The position numbers and the translations under genes were made by a program. From Candidatus Woesearchaeota archaeon (lineage in GTDB: Archaea > Nanobdellota > Nanobdellia > Woesearchaeales > UBA10216), in assembly GCA_016192905.1 (NCBI GenBank), contig JACPTG010000001.1, forward strand, positions 37,005 to 101,004: a stretch of DNA of 64,000 nucleotides. Reading direction: 5' to 3'. Below are positions 28,321-37,583 of this stretch, one piece after another (position 1 is the stretch's first letter; each line of letters begins with the position of its first letter). Below the pieces are notes generated by a model that made no database searches, was not told where the DNA came from, and saw only the letters and a program-made list of their open reading frames with translations.

Positions 28321-28986
28321 CTAAAACCCCTTCTTGACCTTCCTTATGATGCCCTTCGCCTCGTCCTTCAAGGCAAAGCCAAAGCCTATTCCCAAGGCGA
28401 GGGCAATTCCCAGAGACAGGCCGGCAACCAGCACCAGGGTTGTGTTGGTGGCAAGCGAAACGTCAATGCCCACCTGGTCAAGCGCGGTAAGGGCTACGAA
28501 TATGATTATAAACCACCTCACAGCAGAGCTGAACAGCTTGACGCCGCTCCTCTTTGCATGGAGCATCCTGTCCGCAATGTAGTCTGCAATAATCACGCCC
28601 AAAAGAAGAACGATGATTGCGGCTATCAGGTGCGGAATCCACAATGCGAAGTCATAAAGCAGGGAGGAAATGGAACCAAGGCCCATAACTTTAGTGACAG
28701 GAAGCAGAAACAATGAAAAGACGTACCACTTCAGCAGGCTGCCAGACAAAGTTGAGATGCTGATGAAACCAATAGAATGGGCTACACCGGCCTTCCTGAC
28801 ATGGTCGTCCAGCTTAGCATGCTCGAGAAACCTTCTCAGAACAAAACCAAAGGCAGAACCGACTATATAGCCGATGACCAGCACCAGCAGACCCAGGATA
28901 ACTCCGGGAAGCGCGAGAATTATCTCATTCCACAAAGTCACAATAGGGTCCAGCATAGCACTGCCGGTGTTTTGGATAAGCCCCAT
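28321..28986 (-). CDS. MscS-like TM-helix membrane protein
   Basis: Repeated TM-helix motif; ...LVAGLSLGIALALGIGFGFALKDEAKGIIRKV. Confidence 0.75.
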   Translation of the reverse strand: MGLIQNTGSAMLDPIVTLWNEIILALPGVILGLLVLVIGYIVGSAFGFVLRRFLEHAKLDDHVRKAGVAHSIGFISISTLSGSLLKWYVFSLFLLPVTKVMGLGSISSLLYDFALWIPHLIAAIIVLLLGVIIADYIADRMLHAKRSGVKLFSSAVRWFIIIFVALTALDQVGIDVSLATNTTLVLVAGLSLGIALALGIGFGFALKDEAKGIIRKVKKGF

Positions 28987-29072
28987 TCTACCACCCCTTT
29001 TATCAGCTAATCCTCAGCCAGGCAGTATAAAATTGTTTCTGACCATCCTCAAGTGATGAATGGGACTACTGC

Positions 29073-30440
29073 TCAGGAAGAGGCGGCAATCCGCTTAAGA
29101 ATCTGCTCATGGCCCTTCCAGTCAAGGGCTTCCCTCAGCACATCACCGATGGTGTCAACAGGAATAATGCGGACGCCAGCAGCCTGCCTGGAATCCATGA
29201 TTATATCCTTGAGGTTTGTTCGGGGAACGATTATGTTTTTTATTCCGGCCTCCATGGCAGCCTCAACCTTTGAGGAAACGCCCCCAACCGGAAGAACATC
29301 ACCCCTCACTGAGAGGCTGCCGGTCATGGCATAATCCTGCTTTATAGGAACACCCTTCAGCGCAGAAATTATCGCAGTGGCCACTGCAATGCTGGCTGAG
29401 TCGCCCTCAACGCCCTCGCCATAAGTCTGGAGGAACTGCACGTAAATATCCCTGGTCTTCCTGATGTCCTCCCCAAAGTACTTCTTGACAATGGCTGACA
29501 CGTTAAGCACAGCCTCCTTTGCAATCTCGCCAAGCTTCCCGGTCGCAATAATCTCCTTCGCCTCGCCGCCAGGAGTGACCTCTGCCTCAATCGGCATAAT
29601 CAGGCCGGAATATGAATCCCCGCTGCCAAGCACAGCCAAGCCGTTAACCCTTCCCACCTGCCTGCCCTGCGTAATGATAACCTCATACTCCTTCCGATGC
29701 TCAATAATCTTGTCAGCAATCTGCTGCTCAAGAGTCCTCGCCATGGCCTTCGCGCCTGTGACATGCTTCCTCTCAACAATCTTGGAGCCCTCCTCAACTG
29801 CAAGGTCGCCAGCAGCCCTGACAAGCCCTCCAAGCTCCCTGAGGCGAAGAGTGAGATGGCCCTTCCTGTTGGCAGCCCTCCTCGCAGCGATGATAATCCC
29901 CTCAACAGCATCCCTGCTGAAATGCGGAATCTTCTTGTCCTTCACAACCTCCTGCGCGATAAAAGTGGCAATCTTAAGCCTGTTCTCCTCAGTATCAGGC
30001 ATGGTCTCCTGCATGAAAACTTCGTAGCCATAGCCCCTCACCCTTGACCTCAACGCAGGATGCATGTGCCTCAGAGTCTCAACATTGCCTGCTGCAACAA
30101 GGATGAAATTGCAAGGGACAGGCTCTGTCCGCACCATCGCGCCGGCAGAGCGCTCACTCTGGCCTGTAATGGAATACTTGCCCTCCTGCAAAGCGGTCAG
30201 CAGCTCCTGCTGGGTGGAAGGCTGGAGGGTTGCTATCTCATCAATGAAAAGAACGCCCATATGCGCCTTGTGAATCATGCCAGCCACAACCCGGTCATGG
30301 GCTGGAGTTCCCAATCCGCCGGAGTTTTTGCATAAAATTCCGTTGGCTATTAAATTACCTGAAGAGGTTGTAATATTGTAAACCTTTCCTTTGTAATGGA
30401 GTTTTTCTATTTTTGTTATGGTTTGTTTGGTCAGGGTCAT
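29073..30440 (-). CDS. lon: C-terminal intein half + C-terminal part of archaeal LonB protease
   Basis: Starts [72 protein letters not shown]; Walker B; Lon protease core [50 protein letters not shown]. Confidence 0.93.
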   Translation of the reverse strand: MTLTKQTITKIEKLHYKGKVYNITTSSGNLIANGILCKNSGGLGTPAHDRVVAGMIHKAHMGVLFIDEIATLQPSTQQELLTALQEGKYSITGQSERSAGAMVRTEPVPCNFILVAAGNVETLRHMHPALRSRVRGYGYEVFMQETMPDTEENRLKIATFIAQEVVKDKKIPHFSRDAVEGIIIAARRAANRKGHLTLRLRELGGLVRAAGDLAVEEGSKIVERKHVTGAKAMARTLEQQIADKIIEHRKEYEVIITQGRQVGRVNGLAVLGSGDSYSGLIMPIEAEVTPGGEAKEIIATGKLGEIAKEAVLNVSAIVKKYFGEDIRKTRDIYVQFLQTYGEGVEGDSASIAVATAIISALKGVPIKQDYAMTGSLSVRGDVLPVGGVSSKVEAAMEAGIKNIIVPRTNLKDIIMDSRQAAGVRIIPVDTIGDVLREALDWKGHEQILKRIAASS

Positions 30441-30622
30441 TTAACTACCTCATCTTCAGTTTCGGAGAGTTCAGTATATGTACCCCTCGTCAAATGGGCT
30501 TTTATTGCGCTGACTGTACCGGGGGATATTCCGACTTTCGCAGAAATCTGCCCTCTACTTAATTTCCCTTCCCGTATTAAGTTAATGGTTTCAGATTTTT
30601 GATTTTCCGATATTTGACTCAT
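30437..30622 (-). CDS. Small HTH protein between the split-intein halves
   Basis: [61 protein letters not shown]; stop overlaps next start as ATGA. Confidence 0.7.
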   Translation of the reverse strand: MSQISENQKSETINLIREGKLSRGQISAKVGISPGTVSAIKAHLTRGTYTELSETEDEVVK

Positions 30623-30770
30623 TTAATCCTCTCCTCTCCATTCAAAACCACATACAAAGATTTTGGAGTCAGTTGCAGCAATTCCATCACATTTTCTGCT
30701 CCATATCCCTGTAAGATTAATTCCTCATATTTCTTCTTCTTTAAATCTCTAAATTCGTTAAGTGCGTTAA

Positions 30771-31820
30771 CTAATTTTTCTTTTTTGTATTTGCAATAAT
30801 AATCTCTTCAGCTTTAGATACCGCCTTATCTCCTTCTTTGATGTCTTTTGCCTCAATATATGCAATCTTATTATTTTTCCAGATAGCTATTTTGTGTTCT
30901 GGCGTAACTATAATTTCCTTGTTTTCGGAGGTTGTTAGTTTTATCATCTCGCCATCGTAATTATGCCTGTTGGCTGATAAAACGTCAATTGGAGAAATTG
31001 AACCATTAGTTTCACCTAAAACTGATAGCTCATTTTTTTTAAGAAATATTGCTTCATAATCCTTTTCATCCTTAATAATCCTATTTTTATTTTTTAAAAA
31101 TAATTTGTCTAATTCGCTTGACATTTCAACATTTCTCGCCAAATGCCCTTCAAATTTAGTAACTACTTGGGAAGGGTAAAAACATTGAAAGGGGTCGTGA
31201 AGCACGTCGCCGAGCAAAGCGCCTGCATGGGCACCTGTGGCGTCAAAGAACGGGACCTGCTTCTTGTTAAAATTATCAACTATCACCCTTGGAACCCTTA
31301 CCCGGGTATCAACCCTCCGTCCAAGGTTTATGAAAAGGATAAAGCTTGCGAAGAAAACCATGCCGCCCAGAAAGAAAGCTATGAACATCAGGCCGCCAAG
31401 AAGCGGGCCGCCAACCTCTGAATAATGGTTGAAAGCCCACCATGGAGAGATAAGCGCAATCACAAGAAGGACGAACATCACCACATTCTGATACTTGAAA
31501 ACATTCATGGACTCCATCCTGGAACGGACGACCAAGTCGCGGCCCTGGCCCGCAGGAAGGGTCCTGACCATAGGCTGATTCTCATCATTGGGATTCGGGA
31601 AGGCGACAACGTCCACAAGCTTCTCCTTAGGAAGCAGCTCTGCCAGCGCAAGGCCAAGCATAGACTTCCCTGTCCCAGGCGCACCAATCAGCAGGACATG
31701 CCTCCGCTGGTTAGCGGCCTTCCTGATAATCCTCACCGCATCATCCTGGCCAATGACCTGGTCTGCTATTTTCTGGGAAACCTTGATTTCCTCAGTGCTC
31801 TTAACGTCAAGCTTCGCCAT
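30771..31820 (-). CDS. lon: N-terminal part of archaeal LonB protease + N-terminal intein half
   Basis: Walker A IGAPGTGKSM; TM segment; ATGAHAGALLGDVLHDPFQ|CFYPSQVV... then Hint block B-like NKEIIVTPEHKIAIW. Confidence 0.93.
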   Translation of the reverse strand: MAKLDVKSTEEIKVSQKIADQVIGQDDAVRIIRKAANQRRHVLLIGAPGTGKSMLGLALAELLPKEKLVDVVAFPNPNDENQPMVRTLPAGQGRDLVVRSRMESMNVFKYQNVVMFVLLVIALISPWWAFNHYSEVGGPLLGGLMFIAFFLGGMVFFASFILFINLGRRVDTRVRVPRVIVDNFNKKQVPFFDATGAHAGALLGDVLHDPFQCFYPSQVVTKFEGHLARNVEMSSELDKLFLKNKNRIIKDEKDYEAIFLKKNELSVLGETNGSISPIDVLSANRHNYDGEMIKLTTSENKEIIVTPEHKIAIWKNNKIAYIEAKDIKEGDKAVSKAEEIIIANTKKKN

Positions 31821-31945
31821 ACCTGCGCCGGAATGGAGGTCATGTATTTAAAAGTGATGGCTGCCCTTGTACAGGGCGCGGACGTCTGACACCAGACTTG
31901 ATAACAACAGCAAAGCTAATTAATGAGGGCTTACAAGGCTGGCGT

Positions 31946-32632
31946 ATGGAGGAGAAGCACAGTAAGAGAGCCCTCATAAGGGACATAATTCTCGGAGGCC
32001 AGGACGGGCTTGTGAACGTGCTCGGCGTATTACTCGCGGTTGCCACTGCGACGAATGACAGGAAAATCGTAATAATATCAGGCCTGGCGGCAACCTTCGC
32101 AGAGTCAATATCAATGGCCGCGGTGGCATACACCTCAATCAAGGCAGCAGATGATTACTACCAGCACAGGCTCAGCCAGGAGCAGAGGGAAATAGAGGAA
32201 AAGCCTGACGAGGAAACACAGGAGATAAGGGACATATACCGCGCAAAGGGATTCAGGGGAGGCCTTCTAAGCCAGATAGTGAGGAAAATCACCTCAAACA
32301 AGAAGCTGTGGCTTGAGGAAATGATGAGCCATGAGCACCAGCTATTCGCCGAAGACTACAGCAAGCCTGTCAAAAGCGCAGTGGTGGTTGGAGCAGCGGC
32401 CCTTGCAGGCTCGTTCATTCCGCTAATCCCCTTCATGCTTGCTGACGTTAAGACAGGCATAATCCTTGCCATAATATTCTCAATAGGGGCGCTGTTCTGC
32501 ACAGGGGCAGCGACAGGAAAGCTTACAGGAGTGGACTGGAAGGCAAACGGCGCGATAATGGCCCTTGTGGGAATGGGCGCAGCGATAGCAGGTTATGCCA
32601 TAGGATACTTTTTAGGAGCGGTTGTGGTGTAG
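31946..32632 (+). CDS. VIT1/CCC1 family transporter
   Basis: RALIRDIILGGQDGLVNVLGVLLAVATATNDRKIVIISGLAATFAESISMAAVAYTS. Confidence 0.9.
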   Translation: MEEKHSKRALIRDIILGGQDGLVNVLGVLLAVATATNDRKIVIISGLAATFAESISMAAVAYTSIKAADDYYQHRLSQEQREIEEKPDEETQEIRDIYRAKGFRGGLLSQIVRKITSNKKLWLEEMMSHEHQLFAEDYSKPVKSAVVVGAAALAGSFIPLIPFMLADVKTGIILAIIFSIGALFCTGAATGKLTGVDWKANGAIMALVGMGAAIAGYAIGYFLGAVVV

Positions 32633-32667
32633 TAGTTTGTAGTTGGTGGTTTGTAGTTGGTAATTAC
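32625..32667. repeat. Degenerate heptamer G/T tract 2
   Basis: TAGTTTG TAGTTGG TGGTTTG TAGTTGG TAATTAC. Confidence 0.65.
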
Positions 32668-32671
32668 ACTT

Positions 32672-32770
32672 GAGCAGTGGACATTGCAAAGCAGTGCACG
32701 AAGCCAGACAGGTACACGCCTCAAATCGCCCGAAAGGGGATGCTGAATCCAGTGTAGCGACAGCCTGCTA
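32672..32770 (+). repeat. Dispersed structured element, copy D1 (5' truncated)
   Basis: GAGCAGTGGACATTGCAAAGCAGTGCACGAAGCC...GTACACGCC...GCCCGAAAGGGGATGCTGAATCC...ACAGCCTGCTA; 3' flank to 32807 also matches copy E. Confidence 0.82.
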
Positions 32771-32826
32771 ATTGTTAAGAGTTTTTTAAGTGATTTCTGC
32801 GGATAAAGAGGGAATTAAAACTTAGC

Positions 32827-32927
32827 AGCAGGCTGACTCTTCGTGAACTGACGCAAACAAAGCAAAGCAGTAAACGTGCCGTAATCCCGAAAGGGACAGC
32901 AGAATCCAAGGCAGCCACAGCCTGCTA
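32827..32927 (+). repeat. Dispersed structured element, copy D2 (short form)
   Basis: AGCAGGCTGACTCTTCGTGAACTGACGCAAACAAAGCAAAGCAGTAAACGTGCCG...TCCCGAAAGGGACAGCAGAATCCAAGGCAGCCACAGCCTGCTACTT. Confidence 0.87.
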
Positions 32928-32951
32928 CTTAACTTAAGAGTGGTTTTTAGA

Positions 32952-34628
32952 TCACATCTCCTCTGGCGCATCTATGCCTAAGAGGTTAAGGCCTGTCTCA
33001 AGGACCTGGCGCACAGCAGAGCAAAGCGAAAGCCGGGCAGACATTAAATGGGCATCATCAGAAATGACAGGGCATTGGTGATAAAAGCTGTTGAAGCAGT
33101 CAGCAAGGCCCTGAAGGTAGTTGGCAAGCAGATGCGGCCTCAGAAGGGCCTTTGCAGCCACATCAGGAAACCCTGCAAGAAGCCTGACAAGCTGGAACTC
33201 CTCATCAGACCGAAGCAGGGAATAATCAGGACTGGACTGGCCTGTGGCTTGGCCATGCCTGGCCTTCCTGAGTATGCTGCAGATACGGGCATGCGCATAC
33301 TGGATGTAAGGGGCTGACTCGCCCTCAAAACTCAGGGCCTTCTCCCAGTCAAAAAGGACGTTCTTCTCAGGGCTAACACGGATGACATGATACTTCAGTG
33401 CGCCGTAGCCAATAACCTTTGAAAGGCGGCCGATGTTTGCATGCTTACCCCTGGCAACAAGCTCGGCCCTGGCCTTCTCAACAGCCTGCGCCATGAAATC
33501 CTCAAGCAGCACGACATTCCCCGAGCGAGTGGACATCTTGCCTGAAGGCAGCAGAATGAAGGAATAATGGATGACCTCAGGGCTTCTCTCGCCAAGAACC
33601 GAAAGCGCGGCGGAAACCTGCCTGAAATAAAGCTTGTGGTCCTCGCCCAGGACAACAATGTTGCGGTCTCCTGCCCTGGAGTTCTTCTCCAGATTGTATG
33701 CTATGTCCCTCAGCCCGTAAAGGGAAGTGCCATCAGCCCTTGTCAGCACAAAAACAGGCGGCTCCATTGGAAGGTCAAAGCCCTTCAGGTCCAGAACCCT
33801 GCGGCCGCCCTCGTCAGCAAAAACCCTGCCAGTACCCTCAAGCCTCTGCAAGACCTCCTGGGTGGACTTGTCCCACAGATACTTTGACTCGTAATCATAA
33901 TGGTCAAAGGCCATCCCAAGGTCTGACAGAATCCTGGACTGGCCCTTAACGCATATGTCCACCACATTCCTGAATTCACGCTTAACGCCCTCATCCCCAT
34001 CCTCAAGCTGCTTCAGCAGGGAAAAAACCTGGGCCTCAAGTTCAGGATTGCCCTCCAGCTCTGCATTGATGCGGACGTATTCGCCAAGCAAATCATTAAA
34101 AGACACTTTCGCCTTTCCACGGCAGGCCAGCACAAGCATCGCAACCTGCTTGCCGACGTCATTCACAAAATAGTGGACCTCCACATCGTACCCGTGGAAG
34201 CGGAGCATCCTTGAAACAGAATCGCCGATAATGCCATTCCTGGCCCTGCCAACATGGGGGCTGGCATTCGGATTAATGCTTGTATGCTCGATAAGGGCGC
34301 GGCCCTTAACATTCAGCGAGCCATACGAGGACTTTTCAATGCCCACTGTTGAAAGAACCTGTGCAGCCATCATGGACCTGTTAACAAAAAAATTCAGGTA
34401 GCCTCCTGAAGCAACAACCTTATCCAAAGCAAGATGTCTGATCTTTGGGGCAAGCTCGCCAGCAATCTGCGCAGGAGACTTTTTCAATTCCTTAGCCAGG
34501 GAAAAGCATTGGAAGGCAAAATCTCCCATGCCCTCAGGAGGAGCTGAAATAAGGGGCTCCAGCTGTTCGGCAGGCCTGCCAATGACAGAAGAAAGAGCCT
34601 CTGCCACGACATTCCGGAACTCGTTCAT
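32952..34628 (-). CDS. argS: Arginyl-tRNA synthetase
   Basis: EHTSINPNASPHVGRARNGIIGDSVSRMLRF; C-terminal DALR-like region. Confidence 0.95.
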   Translation of the reverse strand: MNEFRNVVAEALSSVIGRPAEQLEPLISAPPEGMGDFAFQCFSLAKELKKSPAQIAGELAPKIRHLALDKVVASGGYLNFFVNRSMMAAQVLSTVGIEKSSYGSLNVKGRALIEHTSINPNASPHVGRARNGIIGDSVSRMLRFHGYDVEVHYFVNDVGKQVAMLVLACRGKAKVSFNDLLGEYVRINAELEGNPELEAQVFSLLKQLEDGDEGVKREFRNVVDICVKGQSRILSDLGMAFDHYDYESKYLWDKSTQEVLQRLEGTGRVFADEGGRRVLDLKGFDLPMEPPVFVLTRADGTSLYGLRDIAYNLEKNSRAGDRNIVVLGEDHKLYFRQVSAALSVLGERSPEVIHYSFILLPSGKMSTRSGNVVLLEDFMAQAVEKARAELVARGKHANIGRLSKVIGYGALKYHVIRVSPEKNVLFDWEKALSFEGESAPYIQYAHARICSILRKARHGQATGQSSPDYSLLRSDEEFQLVRLLAGFPDVAAKALLRPHLLANYLQGLADCFNSFYHQCPVISDDAHLMSARLSLCSAVRQVLETGLNLLGIDAPEEM

Positions 34629-34831
34629 AATCCCAAGGGCTGCTGGATTGTATATAAATCTATTTACCGCAAAAAAAGGCCGGAAAAACAGCATAAAATC
34701 CGGATAATTTTCGGTGTCCCGCTGATTTTCCGAAACCATTCCAGGAATTTCGTATATTCTTCGGGATTGTGGCTAATTTTTCCGGGTTTCCTGCAAAAAA
34801 ATCCTTTAAAGGCAACTCTGCATAAGCAGAC

Positions 34832-35371
34832 ATGACAACCGCACCAAATTACGGAAGAAGCAGGCCCGGGGTAACCTTCACCCAGGGATTAAGGCGGCTT
34901 TTCTTTACAACAGCCGCAGTGGGAGCCTTGCTGTACGTAGGGGCTGCATGCGACTTTGACCAGAAAGTTGAGCAGTACTTCAGCAAAAACAAGGGAATAC
35001 AGGAAGGGTATGCACTGGTAAGCCTCCAGCGCAGGGTGAACGGCTCGGACAAGCTGGAATACAGGCTGGTTGACGCGCAAAACCGAGAAGTTCCTGTGCT
35101 AATCGGGGCAAAGGGGCCCCAGGCAGGCGACCTGGACTATGTAATAGACAACATAGATTATGCAGGCATGACACCAAAGCAGGCACAAAGGCTGATGGGA
35201 GCCAGTGTCCAGCGGCTTGACCAGCAGGCGGTGGCAGAATACAGCATCCAGACACTCAGGAAAATGACAAAGGAGCAGGCGGCAGAGTATGCTCTAAAGG
35301 TGTGGGACGTGCTTGAGTCCAGGGCAAAGTATGATGTAATTGTCCGGGAGCTCGACCAGAGGTTCAAATGA
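34832..35371 (+). CDS. Hypothetical protein with N-terminal TM
   Basis: 179 aa; ATGA overlap with next gene. Confidence 0.65.
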   Translation: MTTAPNYGRSRPGVTFTQGLRRLFFTTAAVGALLYVGAACDFDQKVEQYFSKNKGIQEGYALVSLQRRVNGSDKLEYRLVDAQNREVPVLIGAKGPQAGDLDYVIDNIDYAGMTPKQAQRLMGASVQRLDQQAVAEYSIQTLRKMTKEQAAEYALKVWDVLESRAKYDVIVRELDQRFK

Positions 35372-36402
35372 ACTTCATCGCAAAGCTGGCATGCAGCGGA
35401 AAGTATGAGGCTATCCCTGAAGATGAGTTCCTGTCCAAGGCCGAAAAGGCGTATGGAATGAATAACAGAAAGGAGGAAAGGCCTTCCCCGGGCCCGGCTC
35501 CAAGCTACCAGGCCCTGACAGAAAATCTCGACAGGCTGGCGGCCCTGCAGGATGCGATGGAAAGGCGAATGAGGATAGACAGCAGCCCCCTGCTTTCAAC
35601 GCTTGATTCCCTGTGCACGCAAGTGGCAGGCGCATTCAACCCTGCAGCGAACCCAAAAAACGTAGACCAGCTCTTTGACGAGCAGCTTGAGGCAATATCT
35701 GTGCTAAACAGCTCTGTCAGAAGCGCCCTGACATACTCCTGGAAGGTAAGGGACCATGTGACCACGTACAGGGATGAAACTGTCCTAATCAGGTTTGCTG
35801 AAGCAGCGTTAAGGGCTGATGAGATTGAAAAAGAGTCAGCAGAAGTGCTCGCGGACTACGAAAAGGCTGACAACAAGCTGGCATCGCTGCGCATCCAGGA
35901 GCCAAACTTTGCAAGGTATTACCGCGTCCGAAGCGTTCTGGAGAAAAGGCTGAACTACCTAAGCAGCGAAAAGGCAAAGACAGACCAGACGATTGCCATA
36001 AGAAGCTCAGAGCTGGAAGCCCTCACATCATACGAGCAGATAATAGGCCAGGCGGCGCTTGCCATGGACAGGCTCGCAAGCTACGTCCAGGCAGTGGCGC
36101 AGCACGCTGCCATGACAAAGCCGGCAAGGGAGTGGATTAGGGAAAACACCCAAAGAATGGGCGCGGTGTACTCTGCATTCGCAGCCATGTCCAGCTACCT
36201 GATGAGAGGCTCAATGGAAATGGGGGAAGGGCTCAAGCAGATGGCAGGAATGGAAGCTGCTGCAAATGGAAGCCGGCCAATCACAGCCCAGATAGGCAAC
36301 ATGCTGCAGGACTACAGCCGGCAAATGGCAAATGCAGACCAGCAGCAGAGGGCAAGGTTTGAGGCAAAGGCAGATGCCGCAAGGAACAGGTATGGAGGGT
36401 AA
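35368..36402 (+). CDS. Hypothetical coiled-coil protein
   Basis: 344 aa, long helical segments. Confidence 0.65.
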   Translation: MNFIAKLACSGKYEAIPEDEFLSKAEKAYGMNNRKEERPSPGPAPSYQALTENLDRLAALQDAMERRMRIDSSPLLSTLDSLCTQVAGAFNPAANPKNVDQLFDEQLEAISVLNSSVRSALTYSWKVRDHVTTYRDETVLIRFAEAALRADEIEKESAEVLADYEKADNKLASLRIQEPNFARYYRVRSVLEKRLNYLSSEKAKTDQTIAIRSSELEALTSYEQIIGQAALAMDRLASYVQAVAQHAAMTKPAREWIRENTQRMGAVYSAFAAMSSYLMRGSMEMGEGLKQMAGMEAAANGSRPITAQIGNMLQDYSRQMANADQQQRARFEAKADAARNRYGG

Positions 36403-36463
36403 ATTGTTTTCAGTGACAGCAATCAGCGCAAAGCTTTTAACCAAAAGAGGGCACTGACCAACC

Positions 36464-36922
36464 ATGGCGATATACCTGGCTGTTTTTTGGGCTATTGCAG
36501 CTGGCCTTGCTGTTCTATTTTTGGCTTCCTACCTGTTAAACAAACAGAAATTCAGGGCATCATTGGAGAACAACGGAGGCTTTTTTGTAATGATTGCAGG
36601 GGTGTTCCTGGCAATGGCCCTGATTTCCAAAGATCCTGTTACCTTTCTGGGAATTGAAATGTCGGTTGAATTGCAATGGTTCGCCTCCCTGATGATGTTC
36701 GGCTTTGGCGCCTGGCAGTTTTACCTGAATCCCCTGGAGAAAAGACTGGCAAGGCTTGAACGGAATTTTGCAAATTTTGTCGGCGTGGCAACAACCAACT
36801 TTGGGCACATAAGCAAGGACTTCGAACGGGTAAACAAAGAATTCGAACTCATAAACAAGGAATTTGAACGCGTGAACAAAGGAATAGACGATATCAAAGC
36901 CGACCTAAGAAGAAAAAAGTGA
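36464..36922 (+). CDS. Membrane protein with C-terminal coiled coil
   Basis: Heptad-like FERVNKEFELINKEFERVNKGID. Confidence 0.7.
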   Translation: MAIYLAVFWAIAAGLAVLFLASYLLNKQKFRASLENNGGFFVMIAGVFLAMALISKDPVTFLGIEMSVELQWFASLMMFGFGAWQFYLNPLEKRLARLERNFANFVGVATTNFGHISKDFERVNKEFELINKEFERVNKGIDDIKADLRRKK

Positions 36923-36944
36923 ACTGCCCTGAAAAACAAAAAAA

Positions 36945-37472
36945 TCAGCAGAATTCCTTGACTGTCCGCTGGCTGATGTTCAAAAGGTTATTCCTTGTCT
37001 GACGCTCCCTGAAGCGGGGGCTCAACTCAAGCTGCACAACATTATTCCTGTAGAACTTCCTGACAGGAACCCCCTTCTGGATAAGGCTGGTAATGTAAGT
37101 CCTCACCAGGAATTCAGACTCCCTAACCCCTGCCGCTATTTCAGCATAAGTGACTGACTGGTCTGCTGTGTACAGCACCAGGAAAACCTCCTTCTCCTTC
37201 GCTGAAAGGGCAATCTCAGGCTGGTCTTCCACCGCATTGCCATTGAGCATGAGGCAGAGCTGCTCAACCCTTGAACCAAGCCTGTCAACCTTCTCCTCCA
37301 GACGGCAGAGAGACTCATAGTTTGCCTGAACCTCCTCAGCAGTCTGGTTGATGGCATCAAGGTGCTCATCAAACTCATCGCGAATGCCCTTCAACGCACC
37401 CCTCAACTCAGTCTTCAGAACGTCAAAATCAGACGCACAGCTGACAAGCACCCCTTCCACCATATCAAACAC
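36945..37472 (-). CDS. HTH-domain protein with coiled coil
   Basis: LSAKEKEVFLVLYTADQSVTYAEIAAGVRESEFLVRTYITSLIQKGVPVRKFY. Confidence 0.65.
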   Translation of the reverse strand: MFDMVEGVLVSCASDFDVLKTELRGALKGIRDEFDEHLDAINQTAEEVQANYESLCRLEEKVDRLGSRVEQLCLMLNGNAVEDQPEIALSAKEKEVFLVLYTADQSVTYAEIAAGVRESEFLVRTYITSLIQKGVPVRKFYRNNVVQLELSPRFRERQTRNNLLNISQRTVKEFC

Positions 37473-37536
37473 CCCCTAATAAACCAAGGCAATCCATTTT
37501 GCGGCCTTTCTTAAATAATTTTTGGTTTCACCGGCT

Positions 37537-37575
37537 GATGGTAGTTTGTGGCTAATAGCTTAATTGTTAGTGCTG
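37537..37575. repeat. Degenerate heptamer G/T tract 3
   Basis: ATGGTAGTTTGTGGCTAATAGCTTAATTGTTAG. Confidence 0.5.
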
Positions 37576-37583
37576 TCGCTGCC

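Noticed and set aside
29464-30027. 187 aa plus-strand ORF
   Set aside because: Antisense to the Lon C-terminal half.
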